64,000 bases of DNA, taken from assembly GCA_025558095.1 (NCBI GenBank), contig JAIVFI010000037.1:62001-126000 (forward strand). Reading direction: 5' to 3'. Below are positions 53,380 to 63,400 of the stretch, in pieces. The DNA is from Hyaloraphidium curvatum (Eukaryota > Monoblepharomycota > Hyaloraphidiomycetes > Hyaloraphidiales > Hyaloraphidiaceae). The notes under the pieces are model-generated. The model did no database searches and was not told the DNA's origin. It saw nothing but the letters and a program-made list of their open reading frames with translations. The number at the start of each line of letters is the position of its first letter. Position 1 is the first letter of the stretch. The translations under genes were made by a program, and so were the position numbers.

Positions 53380-53407
53380 TCACTTCTTCTCCAGCTTGGC
53401 CTTGAGG
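53276..53407 (-). repeat. 66-bp tandem repeat covering the SRPBCC C-terminus
   Basis: On the minus strand GACCTCAAGGC(C/T)AAGCTGGAG recurs 66 bp apart, each copy followed by a stop codon and ATCCTGGAAGAGTCGG. The unit is 22 codons. The upstream copy encodes the real C-terminus DLKAKLEKK. The next, beyond the stop, would read AILEESEAIVEDLKAKLEEK and another stop. A third partial copy follows. Confidence 0.8.
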
Positions 53408-54143
53408 TCGCCGAGAGCCTCCTTCTTCTTGTACTTCGAATCCTCGACGACGGCAAGGGCCTGATCTCCGGCCGACGAGAATTCGGTCGTCCACGAGACG
53501 AAGGTCGAGTTGTCGGCGGTGACGCGGTGGAGAGTGATCGTGTGGTTCGCGCCGAGGTACGAAGGAGCCGGCGTGGCCGTCACGAGCTCCCAGCTGAGCG
53601 AGGGCGTCAGATCTGGGGGAGGAACACGTCGCAGGGGATAGAACAGGAGGAATCGAGGGACCAGAGGTAATCCGCGACACATGCAATGCCATCGACACGA
53701 AAGATGAGAGGCAGGATGGCGGAAACGCGTCTGGGAATGCCCACCGCTGAGTTCAACCAGGCGAATGACCTGGTTGGAGCCGTCCTTGTATTCGACCGTT
53801 CGGGTGCTCCCGCCGACCTGATCCGGGGCACCGCCCTCGACCTTGGAGCTTTTGACGGCCGACCAGAACGACGAGAGGTCGAGGGGCCGGATCTGGGATG
53901 CGTCGCGACGTCAGCAACGAGGGAAGAGGCGCGCCCTCGGCATCCCGCCGATGCGCCCTCGCAACGACTCGATGGAGATGCCAACGAGCCGAACAAGACG
54001 CCTTGGGAGGGGAACGCACCGTTGCCCAAACGTCTTCCAGGGGGGCTCCAATGACGACCGACTCGACCTTCAAGACGCGTCGTCAGCCATACTCCGGCGG
54101 CCCATCGCGGCGACGCTCTCACGCTGCGGGTTGCGGACTGCAT
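53380..54143 (-). CDS. SRPBCC (START/Bet v1-like) protein
   Basis: Four exons, complement(53380..53612, 53745..53892, 54020..54067, 54123..54143), 149 aa. The 21-nt first exon (MQSATRS) joins through a 55-bp AAG-ending intron to VESVVIGAPLEDVWATIR, the typical first strand and helix of the polyketide-cyclase/START superfamily. Next come PLDLSSFWSAVKSSKVEGGA, TRTVEYKDGSNQVIRLVELS, SLSWELVTATPAPS and TITLHRVTADNSTFVSWTTE. A long C-terminal helix (QALAVVEDSKYKKKEALGDL) closes the cavity. Such proteins bind hydrophobic ligands in a helix-grip fold. The ligand cannot be guessed. The 3' flank repeats the coding end with stops. Confidence 0.82.
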
Positions 54144-54345
54144 TTTTGACGTTTCGATGAGGGGATTCGACCGGGTGTCTCGGCTGAATGGAATGCGGTA
54201 GAAGCTTGACGCTGCACCTCCAGCCGTGTGCGCTGAGTTCGAATCACGGAGCACAACCCCCGGTCCAAGGCTATATGGAGCGTCTCCTACATACGCAAGC
54301 CCATGAATCCAATAGATAGACAACTTACGTCGCGCCCTCGGGGGC

Positions 54346-56401
54346 TCACACCTTGACCGCCGCGTCCTGCAACTTCGCGGTCTCCTTGGCCACCTCGGCC
54401 CCCTCCGACGCGGCCTCCGAGTCGACCTCCCCGCCGAGCGCCCTCATCTCCGCCTCGAGCTGCTTGATCTCCTCGTCAGACACGGTCTTGAGCGGCCCCT
54501 TGTACCGCGTCCGTGCCCAGAGCAGCCAGAAGAGCTCAACGCCGATAAGGAAGGCAGCCATTACCAGGGGAGCAAAATTGAAGTTACTGAGGTCGCTGGC
54601 GATGGGCATCTCGGTCTGCGGTGCCGGAGGGGTCAGGCAAAGATCAGCGGAAGGTTGGCGCCCGGACGAACCGGCAGCATGAAGATCACGAAGAGGAAGG
54701 CGACAAAGATCACGGCGATCCATCCGCTGGCAAACGTGTAGCGTCCGAGGTTGAACGGCCCCGGAACGAAAGTGTTTCTTGCAACCTGATGATCGGTGGT
54801 CCGATGAGAAGAGCTCAGCGATCGCCGCAGCCCGACTCACCGTGATGCGGAAGAAGGTCGGAATGACGCATGACACGAAGAAGCACGCGGTGCTGATCGA
54901 GGTCATGGCCGGAAAAACGAGGTCCGAGAAGAGCGTGAACATGCCCAGGACGAGGGTGATGAAGGTCGTGAGGAGGATGGCCCTGACGGGGCTTTTGAAG
55001 CGGGGGTTGATGTGGTACCAGAACCCGCTGTACGGGAGCGCCTTGTCCCGAACCAGGGAGAAGAACATCCTCGATGTGACGACCACGGAGGCGCACGAGG
55101 TCATGAGGAACGAGATCATCATGATGGCGAGGAACGCAGTGGTCGGGCCCAGGCCGACCGTGTCGAGCCACATCTGCACGAAGGCGTCGTAGTCGCTGTT
55201 GAGTGTGGCTTCGAGGTCCTGCACGATGAAGAACTGGCAGCACCAGAGGAAGAATCCGCCGACGAATCCGAAGACGCAGGTCCAGACGAGCGACCAGCTT
55301 GCGCTGGTGCTCGAGGCGGTCGTTTCCTCGGCGATGTGCGACGATGCGTCGAAGCCAACGATGTTCCACGCCGCGGGGAGCAGTCCGATGAGTGCAACGA
55401 GCACGTTAGAGTCCCACCCGGTGTAATTCTGAAACTCCAAGAAGACGAACGATCCAGATTGGAGCGTGGGTGCCGTGCACAACGGCCAGATGGCGATTAT
55501 GATGGTACCTGGCAAGAACGAGTAAGCCTGAGAGGTCTCCCACGACCTCTCTCGACAGTACCGATCATCACAAAGTACGAAGTCCATTGCGAGATCATCG
55601 GGAGCCAGTGCTCGCCGAAAATGTTGATACCTGGCGATCCGGACGTCAGAAACGGCGTGCGGCGACCCCCAGGCCAGTCAACTCACATGCGACGAGGACG
55701 AGGAACAGCACGTAGAAGCCGTACTCGACGTTCCTGAACTCTTGGATCTCGGGAGACCATTCCGAGTTGATCTCCCACATCAGGAGCACAAGGTACGCCG
55801 ACCCCTGACAGGCGTTCGCCAGGCCAGCCACGTTCGCGAAGTAGTTCATCCAGGCCGTGTTCCAGGCAGCAAACGGCCCCCACTTCTCGCCTCCCAGCTT
55901 GTAGGCGAACAGGTAGAGCCCGCCCATGGACGGGAACGCGGAGCAGAGCTCGGCCATGGAGAGCGCGACGCAGCCGACGAGCAGCGAGACGGGGAGGAAG
56001 GACCACATGACCGTGGCAGGGCCACCGGTGGTCAGGGCGTAGTTCTGGTTTGTGGGCAAGGAGTGGTTGATCACGAAGGGGTGGGTGGGGCAGGTCAGCT
56101 TGAATCTCCGGGATTCCGCCCCATTCCGAGGTACCCACCATGAGCGGAACATTGAGCAGCACGCAGACGTTGACGTACTGCCGGAATGCGCCCGGGGGAA
56201 CGGCGGAATCAGCATCCTCCCGGATACGCTCGACGCGCGAGGACCGGAACGCACGTTGAGCGCGAACGTCGTGATCCGGTTGAACGGCCGGTCGGTCTCC
56301 TGCTTGTACCCGAGGTTCGCGAGCACCATGCGGTCCTCGATGGGTATCTCCTTCTCGGCGAGGCCAAAGAGCTTCCGCAGAAAACCCTGACTCTCGAACA
56401 T
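54346..56401 (-). CDS. amino-acid/GABA permease (APC family)
   Basis: Seven exons, complement(54346..54615, 54672..54785, 54841..55508, 55562..55630, 55687..56044, 56139..56177, 56255..56401), 554 aa. Fungal-type APC permease of the GABA/choline group with 12 helices. Motifs: LANLGYKQETDRPFNRITTF at the N-terminus, NYALTTGGPATVMWSFLP (helix 1-2), MAELCSAFPSMGGLYLFAYKLGG, WNIVGFDASSHIAEET, ISFLMTSCASVVVTSRMFFS, ALPYSGFWYHINPRFKSPVR, and RNTFVPGPFNLGRY before helix 11. A 39-nt micro-exon (YVNVCVLLNVPLM) belongs to helix 1. The C-terminal ~60 residues are an acidic cytosolic tail. Imports amino acids, polyamines or GABA; the exact substrate is unclear. Confidence 0.93.
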
Positions 56402-57084
56402 CTCGGCGGGGGCGCGGCGGCGCGGGGGCGGGAGCGGCGGGGGCGGGGAGAGGGACTTATGGGGAGCCGGCGCGGCCGCTGTGCCCGGCGGGGGGGGGGA
56501 CGGCGCGGGAAGCGCGGGGGGAGGGGAGATACGGCCGCGGGTTTCGCGCCTGAAGGCTGGCTGATCGGGGCGGTGCGATGCCGCCCAGTTGACTCGCCGG
56601 CCGCAGCTCAGCACGGCCGGACCGACTCCATCCGTTGTACAACGCCGTCGTATCCTTCCGAAGCTAATGGGGATGCGATCGGTGGGCTGGGATCGGCGGG
56701 ATTCCAGGCCCCGGGCGGTGATGGGAGGGGGTGGCGCGGGACCCATCATCGGCGCCCGATGGTGTTGCGCTCCGGGGCGCCGAGACGCGGGGAATCATCC
56801 GACATTCGTGGAAAATGAATCATGACTTATATGCTGCGGGGATGCTGGCTGCTTGGAATGATCGCAGGCGGCTACGGGGGTGGAATATGCGGGCCGCCTT
56901 GCGTACACGTGAGAACGATCGGCCCCGAGGCGCTTCCGGCCGAACACCTCGAACGGGACCGAGCGCCGGCCGTAATCCGGCTTCCCTTAGTCCATCCGAT
57001 ACGCGGATCCATCTAGTCCGCTAGCTCCAATACACCCGCCCATGGCGTCTCGCCAACCGTGCCAAAGCTCCCTCCTTGCCGTCG
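56402..57084. other. intergenic, no gene recognised
   Basis: 683 bp between two minus-strand membrane-protein genes. The part next to 56402 is a G-rich leader of the permease. No coding or RNA signal beyond that. Confidence 0.4.
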
Positions 57085-58395
57085 TCACACCTTCGCCTCC
57101 GCACCCTCCCCTCCGCTACGTTCCCCAACCACTTCCCCCTCTCCCTCCCCCAGATCCGCCTCCTCCTCCTGCGCCGCGGCCACCAACCCCCTCTCCACCT
57201 CGACGCTCGCCACCTCCCTGATCGATATCCCCCCTTCCCCACCGGGCACCGCGACGAACCCCTCCGCGGCCGGCGGCGCGCCGCACAGCGCCCTCGTCAG
57301 CCCCTTTCCCACGTTCACGCCGACGAAGCCGAGGACGACCAAGGCGCCGCCGGCGACGTGGAAGGGCGTCGGCACGCTCCCCTTGAGGAGAAAGTCGCCC
57401 AGCACCGCGAGGGGGATGGTCAGCGAGAGGCCGACGGTGACGACGAGCGGCGTGACGAGGACGACGGCGAGCAGCCAGAGGAGGTCCGAGAGCGCGGTGC
57501 CCACGCAGGCGTTGAGCGCCAGCGCGCCGGCCGTCCGCGCGGGCAGGGAAGAGGGGAAGGGTTCCAGACCGAAGAGGTGGAGCGGGATGAAGGCGGGCCA
57601 GAGGAGGGCGACGTTCCACAGGCCTACGAAGCCGAGGAAGAGGACGGGGGAGGTGCGCGGGGGGAGGCGGTGCAGGAGGACGGAGTAGCCGGCGTACAGG
57701 GCGGCCGAGAGCAGCGCAGCGGCGTCCCCCGGCAGGGTGCGGGGGCGGGCGGCGGCGCCGTCGTCGAGCGAGACGGCGACGACGCCCAGCAGCGAGAGGA
57801 GCACCGAGGCCAGCTGCACGGGGTCGACGGGGGTGCCCTCGGCGAGGTACGAGAGCGCGAGGGTCCAGAGGCCCGAGGTGGAGGCGAGGATGGTGGCGGA
57901 GGAGACCGAGGTGAGAGAGAGGGCGAGGTTGGAGCAGTAGTTTGCGGCGAACCACAGCAGGCAGAATGCCAGCGAGAGGGCCGCGGTGTTGCGTGCCGGG
58001 ACCGGCTCCGAGACCGAGTCGGGGACGTCCTCCTCGATGTCGGACGGCGGGGCGACTCCGCCGTCCGCGGCCTCCGCCTTGCGCGCCCTGCCGACCCAGG
58101 TCGCCCACCAGTCCGCCCACCGCACGCCGGCGCGGTCGGAGCGCGCCACGGCGGCGCCGAACCCGAACGCCAGCGCGGCGGCGCGCGCCCCGGCGGGCAG
58201 CAGGTACACGGCGAACGACGCCGTGTTGACGAACGTGACGAAAAAGGGCGCGTCGATGTCCGCGTAGATGTCCTGCGTGAGGAACGACGACGCCGTCCAA
58301 ATCAGCACGACGGCGCCGACCAGCAGCAGCCCGAGGGCGCGGGGCCCCAGCCGGGCCGGCGGCGGCGGGCCCAGCGCGGCGTCGATGTCCGCCAT
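57085..58395 (-). CDS. SLC35F/THI74-like drug/metabolite transporter
   Basis: Intronless, 436 aa with about 10 membrane helices. Drug/metabolite transporter superfamily, closest in style to the SLC35F5 / yeast THI74-YML018C group: an opening helix LGLLLVGAVVLIWTASSFLT followed by the characteristic APFFVTFVNTASFAVYLLPA, a cytosolic Arg/Asp/Glu loop, LAFCLLWFAANYCSNLALSL, TSVSSATILASTSGLWTLAL, and in the second half LSAALYAGYSVLLHRLPP, FLGFVGLWNVALLWPAFI and TIPLAVLGDFLLKG. The C-tail is acidic and Gly/Glu-rich. Substrates of this group are poorly known. A large antisense open frame overlaps it and is a codon shadow. Confidence 0.88.
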   Translation of the reverse strand: MADIDAALGPPPPARLGPRALGLLLVGAVVLIWTASSFLTQDIYADIDAPFFVTFVNTASFAVYLLPAGARAAALAFGFGAAVARSDRAGVRWADWWATWVGRARKAEAADGGVAPPSDIEEDVPDSVSEPVPARNTAALSLAFCLLWFAANYCSNLALSLTSVSSATILASTSGLWTLALSYLAEGTPVDPVQLASVLLSLLGVVAVSLDDGAAARPRTLPGDAAALLSAALYAGYSVLLHRLPPRTSPVLFLGFVGLWNVALLWPAFIPLHLFGLEPFPSSLPARTAGALALNACVGTALSDLLWLLAVVLVTPLVVTVGLSLTIPLAVLGDFLLKGSVPTPFHVAGGALVVLGFVGVNVGKGLTRALCGAPPAAEGFVAVPGGEGGISIREVASVEVERGLVAAAQEEEADLGEGEGEVVGERSGGEGAEAKV

Positions 58396-58904
58396 GCCTC
58401 CCGCGGGGTGCCGCTGCGGCTCCGGTCGGTGCCGGCTCGCCCCGAGATTGGCCCGGGGGCCTCAATGGGTGCCGGTCTCCAGGCGGCTGCCCCGGCACGC
58501 TATGCGGCTCTGCGGCGCGGGTGGCGCGCCGCGCTCTGCCGGGCCGCGGCCATCTATCTGCCGCTGTGCGTTTGCAATGCCGGGAGACTGGGGCGTTTGG
58601 GGCTCTCCGGCCGCTGCGATTGCGTCGGGTAGGCAAACCCCTTATTTACAACCTGCGAGGTCAGACGCTTTTGTTACTGGCCACTCACGCTGACCGCGGC
58701 TCGCTTGGCACGATGTCGTGAGTAGCGCCGGCCGGCACGGGGACGGGGGACGGGAGGGGATTGCGGGCGACGTGGCGGAGGGAGGCGGAGGCCCGGCGGG
58801 CTCGAACGGCGCGGCAGACGGCGCGCACGGACGACGTCCGGTTCCTCCTCCTCCCGGCGACCCCCTCCCACTCCTTCCCCCATTTCCCCCCCAACTCTTC
58901 CAGC
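58396..58904. other. divergent promoter of SLC35F-like and eS7 genes
   Basis: 509 bp between start codons of divergent genes. CT-rich tracts directly upstream of the eS7 ATG (CCTCCTCCTCCCGG, CCCATTTCCCCCCC) resemble the pyrimidine-rich leaders of ribosomal-protein genes. Confidence 0.45.
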
Positions 58905-59840
58905 ATGCTGACGACCGCCCCCTCCAGGCGCTCCAAAATCGTGAAGCCCGCGGGCCAGAACCCGGACGAGCTGGAGAACCAGGTCGCGGCCAACCTCGCC
59001 GACCTGGAGAACGTGGCGGAGCTCAAGGCGGACCTGCGGCCGCTGCAGATCACCGCCGCGAAGGAGGTGCGCTCGGTTGCGCGCGGGATGGCGGGACGGA
59101 GGGCTGACGACGGGTTCCCCTGCGTGCGCATCTTCGCCTTTGCCGACGTGCCTCGACGACCGCGACCTGCCTTCTCTCGCCGTGCTTCCCCGCCGTGCTT
59201 CCCCGCGCGTGCCGCTCTTTCCCCTCCTCCCCGCCTTCTGCCCATCGTCGCTCGTCTCCTTCTCCGCACACGCTCCCTCGGCTCCCTTAGCTCGACGTCG
59301 GCCACGGCAAGAAGGCCATCCTCATCTACGTCCCCCCTCCCCTCCTCAAGTCCTTCCACAAGATCCAGCCGAGGCTGGTCCGCGAGCTCGAGAAGAAGTT
59401 CTCGGAGCGGCACGTCCTTTTCGCGGCGCAGCGCCGGATCCTGGGCAAGCCCGGCAAGGGCACGCGGTCCAAGCAGAAGCGGCCGCGGAGCCGCACGCTC
59501 ACGTCGGTGCACGAGAAGCTGCTGGAGGACCTGGTGTACCCGACCGAGATTGTCGGGAAGAGGACCAAGGTGCGGACGGACGGGAGCAAGGTCACGAAAG
59601 TGTGGGTGTCTCTCTCCCTGCCGCCGTGCCTGCGCGGCCGTGCTGACCTCCACGGCCCCCCTCGCGAACGATTCCGTCGACCTCCTTCGCCGGCCCCTTG
59701 AAAACAGCTTCCTCGACCGCAAGGACCACACCTCGCTCGAGTACAAGCTCGACACCTTCTCGGCCGTGTACAAGAAGCTCACGGGCAAGGACGTGGTCTT
59801 CGAGTTCCCCAAAGAAGGGACCTACGTGGGCCAGGACTAG
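58905..59840 (+). CDS. RPS7: 40S ribosomal protein eS7
   Basis: Three exons, join(58905..59066, 59291..59601, 59708..59840), 201 aa (human eS7 is 194). Small-subunit protein involved in 18S rRNA processing. Family blocks: [11 protein letters not shown] joined to [96 protein letters not shown] (across intron 2) and [20 protein letters not shown]. The introns, 224 and 106 bp, are longer than the window norm, as is common in ribosomal-protein genes, where introns may host regulatory or snoRNA sequences (none identified). The start context and the first residues ([15 protein letters not shown]) match fungal eS7. A good single-copy marker for placing the organism. Confidence 0.96.
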   Translation: MLTTAPSRRSKIVKPAGQNPDELENQVAANLADLENVAELKADLRPLQITAAKEVRSVARGMAGRRADDGFPCVRIFAFADVPRRPRPAFSRRASPPCFPARAALSPPPRLLPIVARLLLRTRSLGSLSSTSATARRPSSSTSPLPSSSPSTRSSRGWSASSRRSSRSGTSFSRRSAGSWASPARARGPSRSGRGAARSRRCTRSCWRTWCTRPRLSGRGPRCGRTGARSRKCGCLSPCRRACAAVLTSTAPLANDSVDLLRRPLENSFLDRKDHTSLEYKLDTFSAVYKKLTGKDVVFEFPKEGTYVGQD

Positions 59841-60424
59841 GCTTGTACAGCAGCTGGGGCAATTGATGGCTTCGGAATGAGCTCGTGCGTGGTGGGAAGG
59901 GGGTGGGGAGTCCGGTTGGGTGGTGGTGCGGGGCGTCCGAGACGAGGGCCACCGTTCGGATCGCGCTGCCTCCCAGGGGAACCCTGATCGAAGTCGCACG
60001 CAACGCGGGTTCATCGTTGTCCGCTGTGGCACTTCGGTGCGGCGCGCGGTGTGGTTGAGTCCGATCAGATCTCTATCACAGGCTCTGAGTCCGATCACCG
60101 CCCGCCGCGCGTCGAATCCTACCGTCCGCCGCGGGACACCCGCCTTCCACCGGGCAAGATCGGATCCCGCTAGGCATTGTCGGAATTGTTCCGTGCGTTT
60201 ACGGGGGTTAGGACGCCGATGATTGACACCTGGATGAGCGCGGGCGTGTCCCGTCCAGTCCGGGACTTGGCACCTGCTCGTTCGGCCGCAGGAAACGGAT
60301 AGCGGGGCAAAAGGCATTCTGATGTCTATGGCTTTAGTGGCAAGGCGATACTCGCCCTACTGCAACGAACGAACGAACGAATAGGAATGGGGATCTCGCC
60401 TTTTTCAATGCGCGGTCGGGTGCA
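59841..60424. other. intergenic with short AACG repeat
   Basis: 584 bp between convergent 3' ends of eS7 and the lectin-like gene. At about 60362-60380 the tetranucleotide CGAA/AACG repeats four times. Otherwise nothing recognised. Confidence 0.45.
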
Positions 60425-63400
60425 CTACAGCGGCCAAGATCCGGCCACCGAAGAGCACGTCGAGCACATTCCCGAGGAAGCAGCAACTGCGGAGCGGTAC
60501 GCGGGCCTGAGCCGCCCGTAGGCCCACATCTCCACCTGGACGCCCCACACCCCGCGCCAGTCCCACCCGGGCACCGAGTAGGCCGACTCTCGCACGGTGA
60601 ACCTCGCCAGGGGGGTAGGCACGTAGAACTTGGCCGCGTCCTTGTCCGCGAGGCTCCCGGGCACGACGACCTTCCACGACGCCGAGGGCTGCAGGGAGAT
60701 GCCCCAGCGGTACGGGGTGGCGAGGAAGGCTGCGAGCCAGGGCTGCCCGTTCCCGTCGGTGAAGATGTTGAGGTACTCCCCCGACGGGGCGACGTCGAGG
60801 TGCAGCACGGGGGTGGTGCCGGGGACCGCGGTGCCGTTGAAAGTTATGCCGTACGGCTTAAGCACGAGCTGGAACAAATGCAGGTTCTCGTAGGGGCCGA
60901 AGATATTGGCCAGGGCGGGGAGCGTGGGGTCGGTGAGGTCCAGGACCGCGGATCCGGTGGAGGAAAGGTTTCCGATGAATGCGGGATCGGTGACGACGAA
61001 GGAACCGTTGCAAATGCTTGGAAGGGGTGAGGGTCAGGCTTCGTCAAAGTCACCACCGCGCTGCTCTCGCCCACCATTGGCTTTGGAGCGAGGCCTGGTC
61101 GAGGCCCTGCAGGGCCTCGAGGGCGGCGATCTTGAAGGTGGCGGCGGGCGACGACGGATCCGGCATCTCTCCCTTGACCTTTGCCGGGCACGGCGCCGTG
61201 AACGCGTACTCGAATGCGAGGCACGCCTCGGTCACCAGCTGCATCGCGCGGACCTTTGCGTCCACCGAATCCAGCCCGAGCTCCAGGATCGCGCGGTTCA
61301 CGTCCACCAGCCTGTCCTCGACCCCGGCGCGCGCCGCCGCGACCCTGTCCCGGGCGGCCTGCGCGGCCTGCAGCCTGGCGGCGGCCGACACGACGTCGTT
61401 GTTGGCGCCGAGGAGGGCGATGTTGGCGGCGATCATGTCGCCGCCGGCGTTGGCGGTCTCGGCGAGCGCGATGGCGAAGTCGGCGGCGGTCGAGATGCCC
61501 TGCTGGATGGCCGGGAGTAGGGATAGGTGGGCCTGCGCGGAGAGGTCCTTGAATGCGAGAGCGGATACGGTGAGGTCGGCCAGGGCGTTGGGGTCCGCCG
61601 TGTCGACGCCGGGGAAGGCGATCTGGGGCTTCTTGGGGTTGAGGCGGGCCGCGGTCACCAGAGGATACGTGCCCTGCAAGTTTGGACAAAGCTGATCAGA
61701 ATGCGAGGCGGACAGGATCGTCTCTCGAACCCACCTTGAGGAAATCCGACACGCCCTTGACGGTCTTCTGTATGGTCTCGAAAATCTTGGACATCTTGTC
61801 CAGGTTCGACGTCACGTCCTTGAGCTTGGCCACGTCCTTGAGCAGGTTCTTCATGCCCGAGCCCCCGTAAACCCCGCCGGCGATCATCGCCACGGCGTCT
61901 GTGAAGAACGACACCACCGTCATCGCGATCTGCTCCCCGATCTTCTCCCTGATCTGCCGCGCCATGGCCTCCCTCTCCACCTCGACGCCCGCGATCCGCT
62001 CCACGTACGTCGCATTGAGCCGCGACGCCGCCGCTGCGAGCCCCTCGGCGTGCGACAGGGCCCCGCGCAGCTCCGCCTGCGCCGCCGCGATCTCGGCATC
62101 CATCGCCGCCAATCCCCCCTCCAGCGCCGCCGCGGCCGCCTCGTGCGACAAACCCTTGGCCACCGCCGCGCGGATCAGATCCTCGACCGTCTCGAGGGCA
62201 ACGAGCTGGAGCTCCGCCTGGGCGGTGATGGTCTCGACCGAGAGGTAGGGCACGCGGCGGACGTTCCGCGCGCGGGAGACGGCGAGGTCCCGGGAGAGTG
62301 CGAGCAGCGCGCCGCGGGCGGCGGTGGAGCCGGCGTCCGGGGTGGCGGTCGAGCGTGCGCCGAGGGCGGGCGACGATGCGGTGCCTTCGTCGCCGGGGAA
62401 GGAGGAGAAGATGTCCAGGATGAAGGCGGTGGCCTCGGTCCTCGCGAACCCGGCCATCTCGGATGCGCATCCGGCTGCCATGCGCATGACGAGCGGGTCC
62501 GAGTCGAACGGAGATGCGACGGCCGAGTCCAGCGCGATGGTTCCTTGCGGGAGGCGCACGGGGGTGCGGCTGCGCACGTGGCAGATCCCGTCGTACAACC
62601 CCGATGCGTCGGCGTCCAGGGGGGCCGCTGGGGAAGACGTGGCGTGCTTGGCCGAGAAGGATAGGAGGCCGAGGTAGGACAGGTCGGGCTTGGGCGCCCT
62701 GCGTGCATCCTGCAGGGCCAGGTAGTCGGCGGCGGGGTGCTGGGCGAGCTCCACGGTGTAGTCCGAGGTCGAGAATAGGCCGATGCGGCGGGCGCGGTCG
62801 GCGACGGTGCCTGCGGGGCTGCCGTCGAGGGCGTGGAACGCGCCGATCTGCGACGTCGTTCGGCCGTAGGTGGTCGTCCTCGACGACGCGTTGAGGCCGT
62901 TCCAGGTGCCGCTAAAAGCCGGCCACGTGAACCGGTCGACGCCCAAGGCAAGCCAAGGCCCGCCCCCTTGCGAGGGCACGGAGAAGGCGGCGCCGCCGTA
63001 GTCCTGCATGGTCAGCTCGACGGTGGCGTTGATGCAGGTCCGCGTGGGGTCGTCCCATTGGTTGCAGCTCCCGGATCGGAAGCAAAGGGGCGCGTAGGTG
63101 GTTTCGTTGACAGTCGAGCAGTTGGGCACCGAGAGGGCGGCGAGGGTGTCGAACAGTCCAGTGTTTGCGCACATATCGATGGCGTTGTCCCCCGTCTGGG
63201 GGCGCAGCGCGGCTGAGAGGCAGAGCCTGGTTAGTTCTCTGCGTACGCATGCTGAGCGAAAGCAACTTGCCGTTCACGGTGATGTCCTTCTTGGCAGCCA
63301 CGGGGTGGTAAGCCGGGAGCCCGTTGTGCGAGACTCCGAGGGATCCGAACACCTTTGCGGCACGGATGTGCACATCTGGCCCGTAGGCACCCTCCGCGTT

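Noticed and set aside
57076-58632. 518-codon plus-strand open frame and a 506-codon minus-strand frame overlapping the SLC35F-like gene
   Set aside because: Both are Arg/Gly/Glu/Pro-rich codon shadows of a GC-rich gene. Only the 57085-58395 minus frame has membrane helices and family motifs.
63184-63260. A 34-bp intron (ACTAAC inside, CTCAG end) in the lectin-like gene
   Set aside because: It restores frame well but is far below the 48-bp minimum seen elsewhere. An 82-bp alternative exists, so I left the junction open.
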